This document shows, in pieces, positions 1 to 12,984 of a stretch of DNA of 64,000 nucleotides. The notes beneath the pieces are model-generated. The model saw only the letters and a program-made list of their open reading frames with translations, was not told the origin of the DNA and ran no database searches. Both the position numbers and the translations under genes were made by a program. Each line of letters begins with the position of its first letter. The stretch's first letter is position 1. This DNA is from Dipetalonema caudispina. Its lineage: Eukaryota > Nematoda > Chromadorea > Rhabditida > Onchocercidae. The stretch lies in NCBI GenBank assembly GCA_013365325.1, contig JABVXV010000005.1, positions 806,001 to 870,000 on the forward strand, written 5' to 3'.

Positions 1-1257
1 TTCTCTTTGCATTTTGTTGAAAATTATGACTGCTGCGATAATTTATTATTATTCTTTTCAGTTGCAGATTGAATAATAGAAATGAAAACTTCAGATATTT
101 CGTGCTGTGATGTGTTCAGGTGTACACTAGGAAAGTTTATAGAAAGGTTAGGGTGGGCAACTTCCGAAATTGAACGTTTCATACTGTTTAGTTTTTTTGG
201 ATAGGATTGCGTACTATGACCTAATTGTTTAAATTAAAGGTGTTGGCAATGCGAAGCAGAAGCGATTTATCACTGCTGTTGGAACACAGCTTATTGCAGT
301 GTAGAATGCCAGCAAAGCCACTGGGCGACTCATCGGAAGTTTTGTCGACGTAAGAAGCAGAATGCTAACACTCATCAACAACAACAACAGCAACAGCAAA
401 AGAATAACAATTAATTAGTTTATGAAGTAGCATTTTGAAAACAGAATTTCATTTCTTCGTTTATGCCTAGATGGTTGTGAGGATCTCAAGAAAGTGCTTG
501 ACTTGTAGATGTTGTTTTATTCTTTTTGTCAACATTCACTCTCTAAACTCTCTTCTTTTCTCCGTTTTGTTTGGCTAAATGCCACGAAGTGGAAATGAAA
601 AGAGTTTTGTTACTTGCCTGATTTATTTCGGTGCTAGCTTGATTATATAATTCCGCTATAATATTGACCGACTTCTAAAAGATAGAATGTAATATGGGGA
701 GCAATCCGGTATCTTTTTTATAAGTTATAGTACATTTTTCGAGCACTATCTATGGGATCTATGGGTCAACTTTTAGGCACTGATTAATTATGCAGTTGTA
801 CAGGTTACTAATTATCTGTTGTACAGTATGCTTTACAACGCAGTATTGTATTTTAAGTATCATGCTCTCGTCTGATTTTTTTCGTTATTGAAGGCCTGTA
901 GAGAGTCATGAAAGCGTTGGTTTTAATTATGTTATCGTTAGCAATTTCAGTACTGAGGAATGGAAGTTGTTCGTAAATTTATTTCTGTGGTTATTTCTGA
1001 GTTCTGATAACCGACCCTTATATCATAATAAAGTTGAAGGTCGTCATTGTAACGCTCCTTAACTCGGTAATAATCCAGTGGCACTACTACTTTTATCAAT
1101 TTCACGAATGATTTCGTGAGGTAGTAAAACTGTACGATGTTTTTTAGTGAACCTGTTTATTGCAATGAACTCTTGAATTGGATTCATGAAGATGCCGGAG
1201 CCGATAATCGATGTTCTTTTCCTGATTCTTAGGAGTATTTCCAGGAAATAATATTAC
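1..1257. other. Upstream stretch with no firm gene
   Basis: No convincing gene. An acceptor-like TTCTTTTCAG at 51-60 followed by a short frame ending in TAA could be the last exon of a gene to the left. ATG at 306 opens a 14-codon frame ending at a good GTAAGA donor (350), a possible alternative first exon or uORF of the cytospin-like gene, but its phase does not fit the exons found. A short CAA/CAG-rich tract lies at about 379-402. The 80-codon minus-strand frame at 1144-1386 overlaps the likely first coding exon and shows no family resemblance. Confidence 0.4.
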
Positions 1258-3811
1258 ATGAGACGAATTGTTCACGAAGATAAAATTACGGGGAAAAGTC
1301 GTAGGTGTGGTAATACTTCGAATCTGTCGAAGAAAGGAACACCGAAGCCACGGAAAGCGACAACACCACTGCGACCACTTAATCAAGGTATGGTTAATTT
1401 GTAATTGTCTGGACTCTTGCTTCCATTTTGGATTAGCGTAGTGTTATTACATATTTACTGGACAGTAATTGATGTAAAAAGTACGCAGTAGGGCACGAAT
1501 TTGTGTTTTGGTGGAAACTATTACATTGTTCTGTCACATTGCTGCACTTGTTTCATATGTTTGACGATGTGCATACATGTTGCGTTCGTGTCTTTTAGTA
1601 GTTTGTGCATTTTGTGACATTACAGAAACATATCGGAATTCCACTCACACGAAGTTTTTGAAAGCTTCTGACCAAAATTCGGCTGTATCCGAAAAAGAGA
1701 ATCGCTTAGACATGAAGGTATTTTTTCTATACACAAAGTTCTGTGCTATTCTGAGATGATCGCTTAGAGTTTATTGAATGGTGCTTTACTTCTTCACTGA
1801 TTATTGTTAGTTTTTATCTGGATATAAATGAAAGCAAGGAAAATTTGAATGTGGCTTATTTCCTTATTGACAATTTTTGTATCTCAAAATTCCATTCGTA
1901 ATTAAACACGACTGTTCTTGCATGGTTTGGTGTTATTTATGTGTTCACAAAAATACTTTTACTCAAGATTATAATGCGAATATTTTATAAGAAAGCAAGA
2001 TCTGCTACAATTGTTAATGACGAGTTGTCACATTATGGATTTTCTCGGAATAATGATTTGAAAAAGACTTTATCGCACATGGAGGAGAAATTTACCAGTG
2101 CTTCTGAAGAACTTCAAGCAGCGGAAGAAGAGCTAGCAGAGTTGAGGGTTGCTTTGAGCAACGCTCAACGAACGATCAAAGTTTTGCGTATGGAAAATGA
2201 GGTATTTTTAGTTGTTTGGTAGCGCTAAAAAGTAATTTATGTTTTTGTCTGGCTAAGAATCCCTTTTTCTCTCAAATTACAGTATATATTTTCATATCTC
2301 AGTTTTTTACTAAAAAAACTCTCAAACACTGGCCTTTTTCAAATCATATTTAGGAACAAACGGAGGAGATCAAATTTTTGACCGGCAAGAAACAAGAAAA
2401 TAATCCATCAGTGAAAAAACATAATGTAAGTCCGAATTCGGCGATCATGCAGATTCATCATATAAGCTCATTTTTGGAAAAAATATCTTCTAAAAATAAA
2501 GATTGAGTTATGAATCAATTCTGTCCATTGTTCTTACCGTTAAATTAATCGTTAATTCAAACTTGAAAACACGAGTGATATGTTAACGGGGGAAGTGGTT
2601 AGCATCACTGCTGCATTTAAATTTGTATGTCAAATAAGAATTTAAGCTGCTGATGCTGATCGAAACCTTCCATATCTAAAAGTGGAGAATCACCAAAAAA
2701 TTACAACCAGGCGAATATATAAAAGATTTATAAAGTGACACACGATGTGCTAAAGATGCACTATATATATTTCAGAAAGAAGTATTGGAGTATGGTCCAA
2801 ACAAAGATCTTCAAAGACTGGTTTATGAACTCAAAGAGGAGAAAATAGCATTGAATCAGGCTTTAGAAAATAGTAAATCAAGAGAAGCAAGAGTTGTACT
2901 GGAAAATAGCCGCTTAAAAGTGATTATTGAGGTAAGCTGTTCGTGTCTTAGTTATTTCATATACGTATCCAATGAGTATTTACTGTAAACAGATTATAGG
3001 AGGAACGTAAAGAGTGGGATCAGATGCAGAAAGACCTGCTGGTTGCCGTAAAAGTGGCGAATGATTTTAAAATGGAAGCACAAAAGGAGATGTTAAAATT
3101 ATCGGAAAGGATAACGGAACTACAAAGACGACGACAGAGTGCCGCATTAACTACTCCTCAAGGATCGTCAGTGGCCTTATACGAAAAGAATTTTCAGAGT
3201 TGGGAAGATAAAGCGTGGCAGAGATTGATGCTTGGTTGTGAACGTGGTTTGTCTTTTTCTATATTGCATCCCTTTTTACCATGTTATTTTCTTAAAAATT
3301 ATGTATTGTTTCAGGTTCACGTCGTAATACTCTTCTTCGATGGTGTCAAGAAGCGGTTGCTAAATTTTCACAGGTTGTTGAAATCACCAATTTTAGCAGC
3401 AGTTGGGCGGATGGCAGGGCTCTGTGCTGCTTATTAGCTTCTTTTTATCCTAACAAACTGAGCATCGATGTTAGTTTCCCTTCCTGATTACTTATTTTTA
3501 TATAAACTAACAAACGTATCTAAATTTTTCGGTAAAAGTGATGTAAAGCACATTGATATAATTAACCAAAGTTTTTTGACTCATGAAGTTAACTCATCAA
3601 GTCATTGATACATGAGTTTGCTTTATTTTAGAAAATCTGTGCTCTGGAAGCAGAAGAATGCCTGAAGCTGGCTCTCAGTGTTGGTGCTGATATGGGTGTA
3701 GAAGTTAAGGTAAAAGTGGCTGACTTTACGAAAGATCGTCCAGAGTGGTCTCTCATTATGAGGTATATCCTCAACTTGTACTATGTTATTACTGATGGAT
3801 CTCATTGTTGA
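1258..3811 (+). CDS. Short cytospin-like (SPECC1/SPECC1L-type) coiled-coil protein with C-terminal calponin-homology domain
   Basis: Eight coding exons: 1258-1387, 1626-1717 (start could instead be 1599), 1992-2201, 2354-2425, 2776-2931, 3000-3246, 3315-3469 and 3632-3811; phases close to about 413 residues. The first ATG follows an acceptor at 1231-1232, which could be a trans-splice site. The N-terminus is basic and rich in Ser, Thr and Pro. The middle is heptad-like coiled coil rich in Glu, Lys and Leu (exons 3-6). The last two exons form a CH domain: LLRWCQEAVAKF, then ITNFSSSWADGRALCCLLAS, then VADFTKDRPEWSLIMRYI. This closely matches cytospin-type CH domains, which bind actin and support microtubule and actin crosstalk. 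Vertebrate cytospins are about 1,100 residues, so this is a mini version. The family call is firm; the 5' end is less sure. Confidence 0.82.
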
Positions 3812-5159
3812 ACAACTCCTTTCTATCATTCCTTCACTTCCTTAATAATCATTCATGATTTCCATTGCTATATTTTGCCAAGTCTTGTTTGTGCTATGGT
3901 TCTATTGAATAATCCTGATGCAGAGAGTACCTTGGTCATTCAATGTTGACTTCAGGCAAAATATTTGGTGTCCAGTAGTGCTCTCAAATCGGGGAAGTAT
4001 TCGAACTGGAACAAGCGACATATTGTTTGTAAATGTTTATTTTATTCTTCCATGAGATATATTAATTATCAGTGTAACTAATTTTGTTATTTTGACTGTA
4101 CGGGTTGTAAATATGGAGATTTCGTCTTTTCTGGATTATTGTTAATCTACAATATGGACTTAAGATATTTTTAGTGCATCTTGCTAGCTGTCCTGAGCAA
4201 AATAAGGCATAATTCGATTCAAAATGACTGGAAAAGTGTACTCTTTCCTTTATAAAATAGATATTTTCAGTTAACTCTCTCGAAGCTACTTGCACTCTTG
4301 CTTTATTTCTTGTCAGCTATTCCGTCCGTTCTTTCATGTGAACAACTGTATTTGTAGCTCTATTCACTTGATTAAAATTCTTCATTTGCGTGATTAGAAC
4401 AATTTCTCCAAGAGAACGAAATCACGATAAATGGACGTATTCACTGGTCATTAAAGTTTTCTTAAGTGATCAAAGGACAAGGAATATACTAACAGCTTGA
4501 TTCAGAAAAAATTTTTTTATTGTGGAACTAATTTCTTTAACTGCAAGAAGTTGTTTTTCCTGCAACCACAAGAAAGCTGATCGGTTTAGATTTTCTTGAC
4601 CGATCGAGGTATTATTATTACTGAATAAGATTAGTCCAGTTATTATTACCTCCACCAATTCCTGATGAAGTTAAAAATCGTCAGGTAAAAGGATTGATTT
4701 GTTTTATAATGTATATTCGAATCACTTCGGTATTGAATGTTAGTTGGTCACTGAGGAAAGTGGGATTGTTTTTGAAAATTTCGCTTCCACTGATGTAATG
4801 ATGCAGAACCAATGTTCGGAGACTAGTTCATAGCAATTGAATTTGGCCAGAAAGAAAAAATCGAGGAAATATATTTCTTCACCAAATAAATGGTATTTTT
4901 TGAAATTTGAATGCAAAAAGTTCAGAAACCTATCTTCCCTCCCTCTTCAGTGGGAAATTCTCTGTTCTTTGAGACTAATGTATAGTACTGTGGACGTTTC
5001 CGAAAATTTACTGATTGTTCAGTTACTGCAACTTTTCTTAACCCCTTCTCAACACGGGAATGTTCTGAGATTCATCGTATTAACGGGAGGAAGAATGCTT
5101 CGAAAAGGATCACATAATGTTTCCTAAAAATGAGTGATCAAAATGTAACGATTAAATAG
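3812..5159. other. Intergenic, no gene seen
   Basis: AT-rich sequence between the stop codon of the cytospin-like gene and the duplicated elongase promoter region. The open frames here (for example 4062-4295 minus and 4837-5127 plus) have no recognisable domain and no flanking splice-site pattern. Confidence 0.5.
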
Positions 5160-5520
5160 GGATAATTTTCGAATTTGTTGGCTGAATGAATGGGTGACAT
5201 TCCCTCCTTCCACTATTCAAAATTTCCTAAGAAATGGTCCTTTTTTGGATTGAAAGATAATCTAGCTGTTTTATAGAATAGAATGAGAAAAAACAAGAAG
5301 CATTAAATTGAATAATAATTTTAAAAGACTTTTCTTTTGGACTTGTTTCTCCAGTTTTCTTGAAGATATTCAAAGTAGATGAATAAGTAACAGAGGACAG
5401 GAACTTTAATTTATTCACATCAATCCTTCGTCCACTTCTTTTCATTCATAGTTACACTAAATAATTTTGAATTATATAGAAATGATCCATACATCATTCG
5501 AACAACAATGTTCCATCATC
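5160..5520 (+). pseudogene. Decayed tandem copy of the elongase promoter and first exon
   Basis: The stretch 5445-5520 matches the true elongase first exon at 6168-6262. Both contain CATAGTTACA, then a frame reading LNNFELYRN here and LNNFELYKN in the real exon. In the 27 aligned bases I counted seven differences; all are silent apart from the Lys/Arg change. Similarity continues upstream in the same order (an ACTTGTTT pyrimidine-rich stretch, then a GATGAA...ACAGAGGA block at 5340-5400 versus 6040-6120). This copy lacks the bases carrying the ATG and has no clear GT donor at its end, so it appears broken. It could still act as regulatory DNA or an untranslated exon. Confidence 0.55.
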
Positions 5521-6194
5521 CGATATAGTCTTTGCTCATGAGATGATGACCCAAATCTGGCTTCCGTCTTTCCTCTCTCCCTCCTCTCTACTTCTATTTA
5601 TTTCATATTTTCCTATTATTACTGCATTGTTGCACTGTTTTGATCACTTCATTGTTGATATTGCTAGCAATTATTATATCTTATGATTAATAGTTGTAAA
5701 ATGACAGGCATTCTTCAAAATAATGTCCCAAATTTTCGTAGGATATCATTCCAGTTATTAATAAAATTATATTATCCTTGATCGGCTGGCTATTCTATTG
5801 ATGTGTACTGTTATCATTAACATGATGTATAGTTTTGAATGATGGTCTAATTTTGATCAAGGATTAATTTTTGAAACCTAATTCTAAACATCGACGAATG
5901 AATGAACGTTACATTCATAACGATCAATCTGGCTTCCCTCAACTATCCATTCATGTTCTTAGGTTGGATGATGATTTAGCTCTTTCACATTAATTACTAC
6001 AACACAGTGAGTTGAACTACTTAAAAAAAATTTTTTTAAACTTGTTTTTTGTTTTTCTTTCGAAGACTCCATGATAAGATGAACAAATGAACAAGTTATA
6101 CGAAACAGAACAGAGGAAACGGTTCGCTTCTAATTTCTCTCTTTCATCATTATCTAATTATAATTTGTGCTCATAGTTACATCGGGATTGCAAA

Positions 6195-8299
6195 ATGTTT
6201 GCACTGAATAATTTCGAACTGTATAAGAACAATGTATCCAGTCTTCATATCGACTACAAATGCCGGTACTTATATATTTTTACTTTTTACACCAAAATTT
6301 AGGCTTTTTAGAGCAAGTTTTCTCCAAATATCTCTATGTTGTATTACTTTTAAGTATCCAATTAGGCATTTTTGTAATTCTATCCTTATCTTTTAAGATA
6401 TACCTAAAAAATTTGACAATTTGTGGAAAACAATTTCACTGAAAAAACAATTTTTACAAGGATACTGACTAGTTTTCATCCCTTTTTCATTAGCGGAACA
6501 TGAAAGGTTTTCCGAATTCATCCTATATTACCTTCAGAGTTTACGATATATGGCATTATATCTTTATTGGAAGTAATCATTTATTGCTCCTTTCCATTTA
6601 ATTAGATGATACAATATTTTACAGTCTAATTAATCTGTTTGCTAAGTTTGTGTAAGGAACTTGGTAAATTCCATGACAGAATTGTAGTATTTGTTATTCT
6701 TTATGCCGAATTCCATCCTGTCGTTATAGAACAACATGTCAAAAGTATGCCGCAAATTAGAGGGTGAAAATTTTTCGAAGGAAACAGTTATTTCTTATAT
6801 GATGATAAGATTGTGGAGAAACTTGTAAACAATCCCAAACTATTCTATTCTGTTTCTACTTAATTACAGGTATGTATTACCATTCGAAAAATTGGTCGAT
6901 CCGATTGAGAAAACGATATCTTTCCAAAAAAATTGGAGCCAAACGATTACTGTTTCAATAGGCTACTTTTTCATCATCAAACTGATCCAATACTTGATGA
7001 AACAACGATCTGCCTTTAAGTTACGCTGGCCTTTATTCATTTGGAATCTTTCACTCGCTCTCTTCAATATTTTTGGCTTCATTCGCTTCAGTGAAGCAAG
7101 TTGTTATTATTTTCCCTCAAATTATTCTAGTATCTTTGCATACTCTACAATATTATTCGCCATCACTGCCTACTGGTAGTTCTCAGTGAACAGTAACACT
7201 TCCCTTACCGCATTTTCAGGAGACGATTCACTCACTAGTATATGAAGGAATCTATCGATCTCTGTGCTATTCAGTAAATCCCACTGATGTCGCAGCTTAT
7301 TGGTCATATTTATTTTTCTTGTTAAAAATCATGGAACTCGGCGATACATTATTTATTGTCCTCAGGAAGAAACCGCTCATTTTTTTACACTATTATCATC
7401 ATACTTCTGTACTTGTTTATACTGCTCACTCGGGTAAGTTATCATATCGGATTACTGTTATTTCATGGGAAGATTTCAAGCTCTGAGAACCTTTTTATAG
7501 TTTAAAGATTCATTTATCATTAACACCATCGAGTTGGGAACATGGAAAATAACCTCCCTTACAGCGTTAACGTCAATAATTTTTTGCCGAATTGTAGGTG
7601 CCGAAAATACTGGCTCCGGAAAAGCGTTTATTGTTATGAATTTTCTGGTACATTCCATCATGTACACATACTTCGCAATTGCATCTTATGGAATACGACC
7701 ACCTAAGTAAAAATTTATCAAATATGAGCAATGTTTCTCTTGAAGTATCCAACAGATCCTTTTTCTTATTTGGTCCATATTTTTCAAGATAACTTGAACT
7801 TCAGAATTTCGTAACATACATTTCAGGACAATATCCATGGCATTAACTATAATCCAGACAGCTCAGATGTTTGCTGGAATCGGTATCCTGATCTATATTT
7901 ATAAAATCAAAACTGGAACTAACTTGCCGTAAGTCTCTACCGGTTATGTCTATCCTATTTAGGATGATTATAAAAATTGTCGAGTATGAATTCTCCCCTT
8001 ATCCACAGCCCTCCCCCTGAGGAGGGACACTTCGACAATTGTACAAACTGCCACTTTGCGAATATATTGATATTGATAGTACGTGTAGCGGAAGCAAATA
8101 TCGACTGACTAAATTAATTGAAGGAATGAACAAAATTAGTCCAAGAGGACTCTGAGATAATATTTATTTCAGATGCCAACAATCAATGCAGAATCTACTC
8201 TTCGGTACTTTGTTGTACGTCACTTTTGCGATACTTTTTATCCAGTACTTTATCTCCAATTACTTCCGTAAATCTGATAAAAAAGTGAAGAACCGATGA
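6195..8299 (+). CDS. ELOVL-family very-long-chain fatty acid elongase
   Basis: Six exons: 6195-6265, 6870-7095, 7220-7433, 7598-7706, 7827-7928 and 8173-8299, about 283 residues. The enzyme would be the ER-membrane 3-ketoacyl-CoA synthase that condenses malonyl-CoA with acyl-CoA in the elongation cycle. Visible hallmarks are KIMELGDTLFIVLRKK followed by the catalytic histidine box HYYHH at about residues 156-160, several hydrophobic membrane segments, and a Lys-rich C-terminal tail (KSDKKVKNR) fitting an ER retention signal. Membrane segments near ITVSIGYFFIIKLI and LFIWNLSLALFNIFGF precede the box. Intron 2 appears to use a GC donor (GAA|GCAAGT); no GT donor there keeps frame. Length is normal for the family. 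Substrate preference cannot be read from the sequence. Confidence 0.93.
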
Positions 8300-9471
8300 T
8301 CTCAACTTCCCCCCAAGTATTACACCTTTTGAAATTTTAGCGTTTTTTGAAATGAAATCGGTCTCGAATCCTTACACTCCACAGAAATTTTTAAATAGAA
8401 ATTGCTGTCTGACAGGTTTTACCCAAACAGAGCTTCACAGTACAAAGCATCATGACGGAGCTATCAATACTTCAACTATCCATCTGTTTCATTCAACACA
8501 ATACATTTTGTTATTGTTCCCTTACCGTTTATTTCGAACTTTTACGGATGCATAAGTACAATAAAGAGTTATGTATGAACTTTACAAGCAGATCAATGAC
8601 AAACAATAGGAAAGAACCCCATAGTACGAGCATTCTGTGCGATGAAAGGATTCATGATTAATGATTCCCTTTTTTTTTGAATGAAAAGCACTCCAGCTAC
8701 TATCCTAAATAAGTATGGAACATGGGAAACAGTACAGCAGTTCGATTGAGAGATCCGTTCCACAAATAAAGAAACAGATAAATATAAATTTACACAATAT
8801 CTTCACACATTACTGGCATCTGAAAAGCATGACTGTTATCTAAGGGTAACAGTTAAAAAGTGCTAGCCAATGGTATCATAACAAAGCGAAAAAATAATAC
8901 AGTGAAGCTTTCATCAATAGACAATATACCTCAGCGCACAATTAATTACAGTCTGAGGTGTATAAACAAAAGACTGCTGTAATAACTGAAGAGGGACTGA
9001 CACAAAACTTCTCCTTAACCATATCGGTTTCAATAAGACAAAGTGGAATGCCCCGTTTAAACTCTATAACACATTGGGTCAACATTTCTTGTTAATTGTA
9101 TGCAATTCAAGAACTGTAATTTTCCATCTCAAACATAACATTCCCTAAACAAACAAAAACGATTGCCGCAATGACCTCATTTTAATCATTTGATTTAAAT
9201 CCGCATCGATGATTGTTTTATATTCCATCAGTTTTTTTTTAGTCCTTCTCCTCTTCACAGCATCTCAATAGTTTGCGGTGTTACTGTAAAAATCATGATG
9301 AAAGAGAGGAGAAAAAAATCAAAAGAGAACACATAGGTGCAGGAAGATAACGTGAAGCCAAGATATCAGACAAAGATTCCTTCTCTTATTACCATCGAAA
9401 TTCATTACCAGAAAAATTCAGACAAAAAGTTTACCCAAACATCCCGAAAATTTGTGATTAGATCTCGTCAG
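8300..9471. other. Convergent 3' region between elongase and receptor
   Basis: No gene seen. An AATAAA at 8560-8565 is a likely polyadenylation signal for the elongase, about 260 bases after its stop. The 3' UTR of the minus-strand receptor gene must lie in the right-hand part. Confidence 0.5.
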
Positions 9472-12400
9472 CTAACTTCGAACTTTCCAGCCTAAGCTCG
9501 CTGCGTGACGATCCACTGCTTTACGAACATTCATTGCCGTAAGCCGACATACCGGTGACCCCGTCCAGCATTCCTGCATCATTTGCAACACTCCACTCAT
9601 CACCTGAAATACTTCAAATTGTGATAATATCGTAAAATCTGCATCACACAAATATCTTCCAAATTGCGGCAAACTTAGTGCTTGGATTAATTTGTACACA
9701 AAGAAGTATTTTTCGATGTGAACATTCATCAACCAATAGCTGTGTAGTCTACGAGGCGAGATATGTAATAGAAAAGTCTGATCCGAAAAAATTATAAATA
9801 AAGGAAAAACAAAGAGTTACAAACCTTGTCACCTAACCAATACTCTTGAATTGTAGGTCGTCGCTTCTGTACGCAAACACACAGTTTCATCTCCTCCATT
9901 GTTGGATCTCGACCTACACAGTCGAAATACGGTAGTTCAAACGGTCTTAATTTTTCTGAAAAATTATTGATTTCAGACAGATAAATATTACAAGATAAGT
10001 GTGGTTCAAGAAGTAACTTTACGAATACAGATAGGCAGCCTTACCCTGATTTCCGCATCTCCACATGATCTCCCAGATGATAAGACCCATTGAATACATA
10101 TCAGCAGTTTTATAGGCTTCGAAATGATTTACGGGGAAATTATCTTCCAATATTTCTGGTGCCAGGTAACGCTGTAATGACATTAACAAATCTATGATAT
10201 ACAAGAAATAACTGTCGGATAACAGTAAAAACAATTTGCTATATGCGCATATTATTCTTTTACGAAGATCTGACGCAATAAACATCACTTTGTTATCTTA
10301 ACCGAGATATTACTTGCCATGTATTATCTTCCCATAACATTGAGGAAAAAAACACTAAGAAACACTTCTGTTAGATCTGCTGCATACTGCAACAGAAATC
10401 TTATTGACTTATAGCGAGAATGAAACTAATCTTGCTTTTCCTACTAATAAGATTACTCTTTTTTCTATTTAGAGTACATTGAAGATAGTAAGCGAAGGGC
10501 ATTTTATTTCCGAAATTCACGCCAAATTTCAACAACTGTATAGAAGCACTGAAAAATACGTAGCTGTTTCTGCTTGATAACACTTTGATCATAACTAGGA
10601 CAAAACTTACGACAGTGCCACATTTGCTGTTGTCTGGAACATTTATCTCACCATTCATGTATCGTACTGCTAAACCAAGATCAGCAATTACACAAGTCAA
10701 GTCCGATTTCACCAAGATGTTCTTTGATTTTAGATCGCGATGGGCAATTGCTGGCTTTCCTGTAACCAACAAGAAATACTCCTGTTAAAACTGTTGTATA
10801 TTGCAGCTCTTACTTCTAAAAAACTTGCCACGTGGACCAGGAATTTCGTTGTGCAAGAAAGATAAGCCAACTGCAATACTGCGAATCATTTGCAGCATCA
10901 CTGGCTCATTGACAACATTTGTAGATAAATAGTCATAAAGAGAACCATGTTCATGATATTCAGTTATCAACCAAAGCTGGGTACTAGTTCCAGTGTCTGT
11001 AAATTATATGTCATTCAGTTATCGATACAGAAACAATTAGAACAACAGTCTTCACAATTTTCTTGATGATGATATGAATGCATGTTGGGAATAACCATAC
11101 AAAAACTTTCCTTATTAAAGTTCAAAATGTTAGCAGAGAAACATTTTTGTTTCGTTCAAACAGATGTTGGAACAACATCAATCGATCTTTTTGTTTCATT
11201 GTAACACTCAGAAATATGTCCCACGGGATACAGCAAAATAACAGATACCCACTCCGCATCCTGATATTTAGTTAGATATTATTTTCCACATATTATATTA
11301 TGTTCCCATAACATTGTAGAGAAAAACAGTCCTTGAAGATTCTCTAGACGCCATACATATTTACTAAACAAAATATATCTGTAACTTTTTTAAGCTGGTC
11401 TGAAACTTGATAAAAACAATTTGAGAGAGGCAAAAAAATGACTGTGAATATTATTGCAATGTGCATGCATAGCTTTTTGCATCTACAAATTCTTTTGGTT
11501 AAGTTTTACTCCACCTTATTGTAAGTTTAGAGATTTTTTGTACTAGCTTATATGCATGGCTTCAGTAGAACCTGAGATAATATCACAATGCGGATTGGGC
11601 ATTGGGCATCTGAATCCTGATAAGACACATAACAATCTTATATGTTAACCAGCTCAAAAGAAATACATCATACAATAGGCAAAGAGACACACGACCAGTA
11701 CCACAAAGACTCGATACCTTTATTGTCAGATGCAATAAAACGCAGCAAATTCGGATGTCGGAGAAGATTTGTTTGGAAAATTTCGACTTCTCGATTCCAA
11801 GACCTTTCATCGCGTGAACTAAATATCTTCACAGCAACCTCGTCACCTTTCCAGTAGCCCAACCAAACCTATAATCACCAAAGTCTCTCAAGATATAATA
11901 TATTAAACTGAAATACAAAAGATACCATCTTTTGTTCAAATGACAGAAAAATCACTTCTCCAAAGCGTCCTTGCCCAATTTCTTTCTGCAGTTCGATCTG
12001 ACGAGCGATAGTACGTTGAGCAAGTAATGGAAATCCTGGAAATTTATGGCTGCAACAATCAGCGCAATATTATTACTGCACTGTCCTTCCAATCAAGTTA
12101 TTGCGTTATGCTGCCCTACCTGTATTATTCTTTTAAATGCTCTTCTCTACCCCTTTCCTTATTACTCTAACAAAAGGTTCCATGAATTTGTAGTTTCAAT
12201 CGCGGCGCATTTCATCCAAAGATTAATTTAATTAGATAATTAGCAATGGAAGAAAAATGTACCTGAACCAGAGCCAGTGGTGGCAGAATCATCCAGATTA
12301 TACAATAAATCACTCAAGTGTCCTAAGGCATCCGTTGAATTCATTAGTAGTTTCTCCTCTCCAGTACTTGAAACAGTGTCATTGCAACGGATGAAGCATA

Positions 12401-12953
12401 AATAATGACGAAGTAAAATAATCTTTATAATTTAATTATTAGTACTGAAACACAATAAAACATGTTTGAAAGAATTTCCGTTAAACCGATACGACAGTGC
12501 TATGTATCTGATGTTGACAACAAACGATTCTAATTTTAACTGATACATTGAAAAAAGTCTGTCAAGAGCTGATAACACGATTTTTTTAATTAAGGAAACT
12601 ATAGGAAATGGAGGAACTGAGTAGCACTGAATGACCGAATTCCTTTGATTAAAACACTTCAGTATGAAAACACATAACCGAACTAAAGACGATTGCTTAC
12701 ACTTCAGAGTGATCCTCGCCAGAGCAGTGGTGCGCCCAGTAAAATATCCACCGCTTCAATGGTTTGTTTATCCAAGCAAAAGCTAAGAATATAGAAAACG
12801 CAAAAATGGCAGTTCCTATCAAAAAGATAACCAGATAGCGAATTAATGGTATGCTAATATCCTGAAAGTGCAAGAAAATAAAAAAAGGCAAAACAACAAA
12901 GAATTATTCATAACAGGTTAAAAACATAATTAATATATACGCTACCCTCCACC

Positions 12954-12984
<31 letters not shown>

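Noticed and set aside
306..350. [12 protein letters not shown] exon with a GTAAGA donor as the cytospin start
   Set aside because: Its phase (2) does not join any exon I could place; the ATG at 1258 fits the downstream phases.
1144..1386. 80-codon minus-strand frame
   Set aside because: It overlaps the likely first coding exon of the cytospin-like gene on the other strand and has no family resemblance.
11868..11956. Ten-residue insertion after GEV in the receptor kinase
   Set aside because: The frame reads through, but splicing at GAA|GTGATT restores the standard GEVWLG motif with phases intact, so the extra codons are intron.
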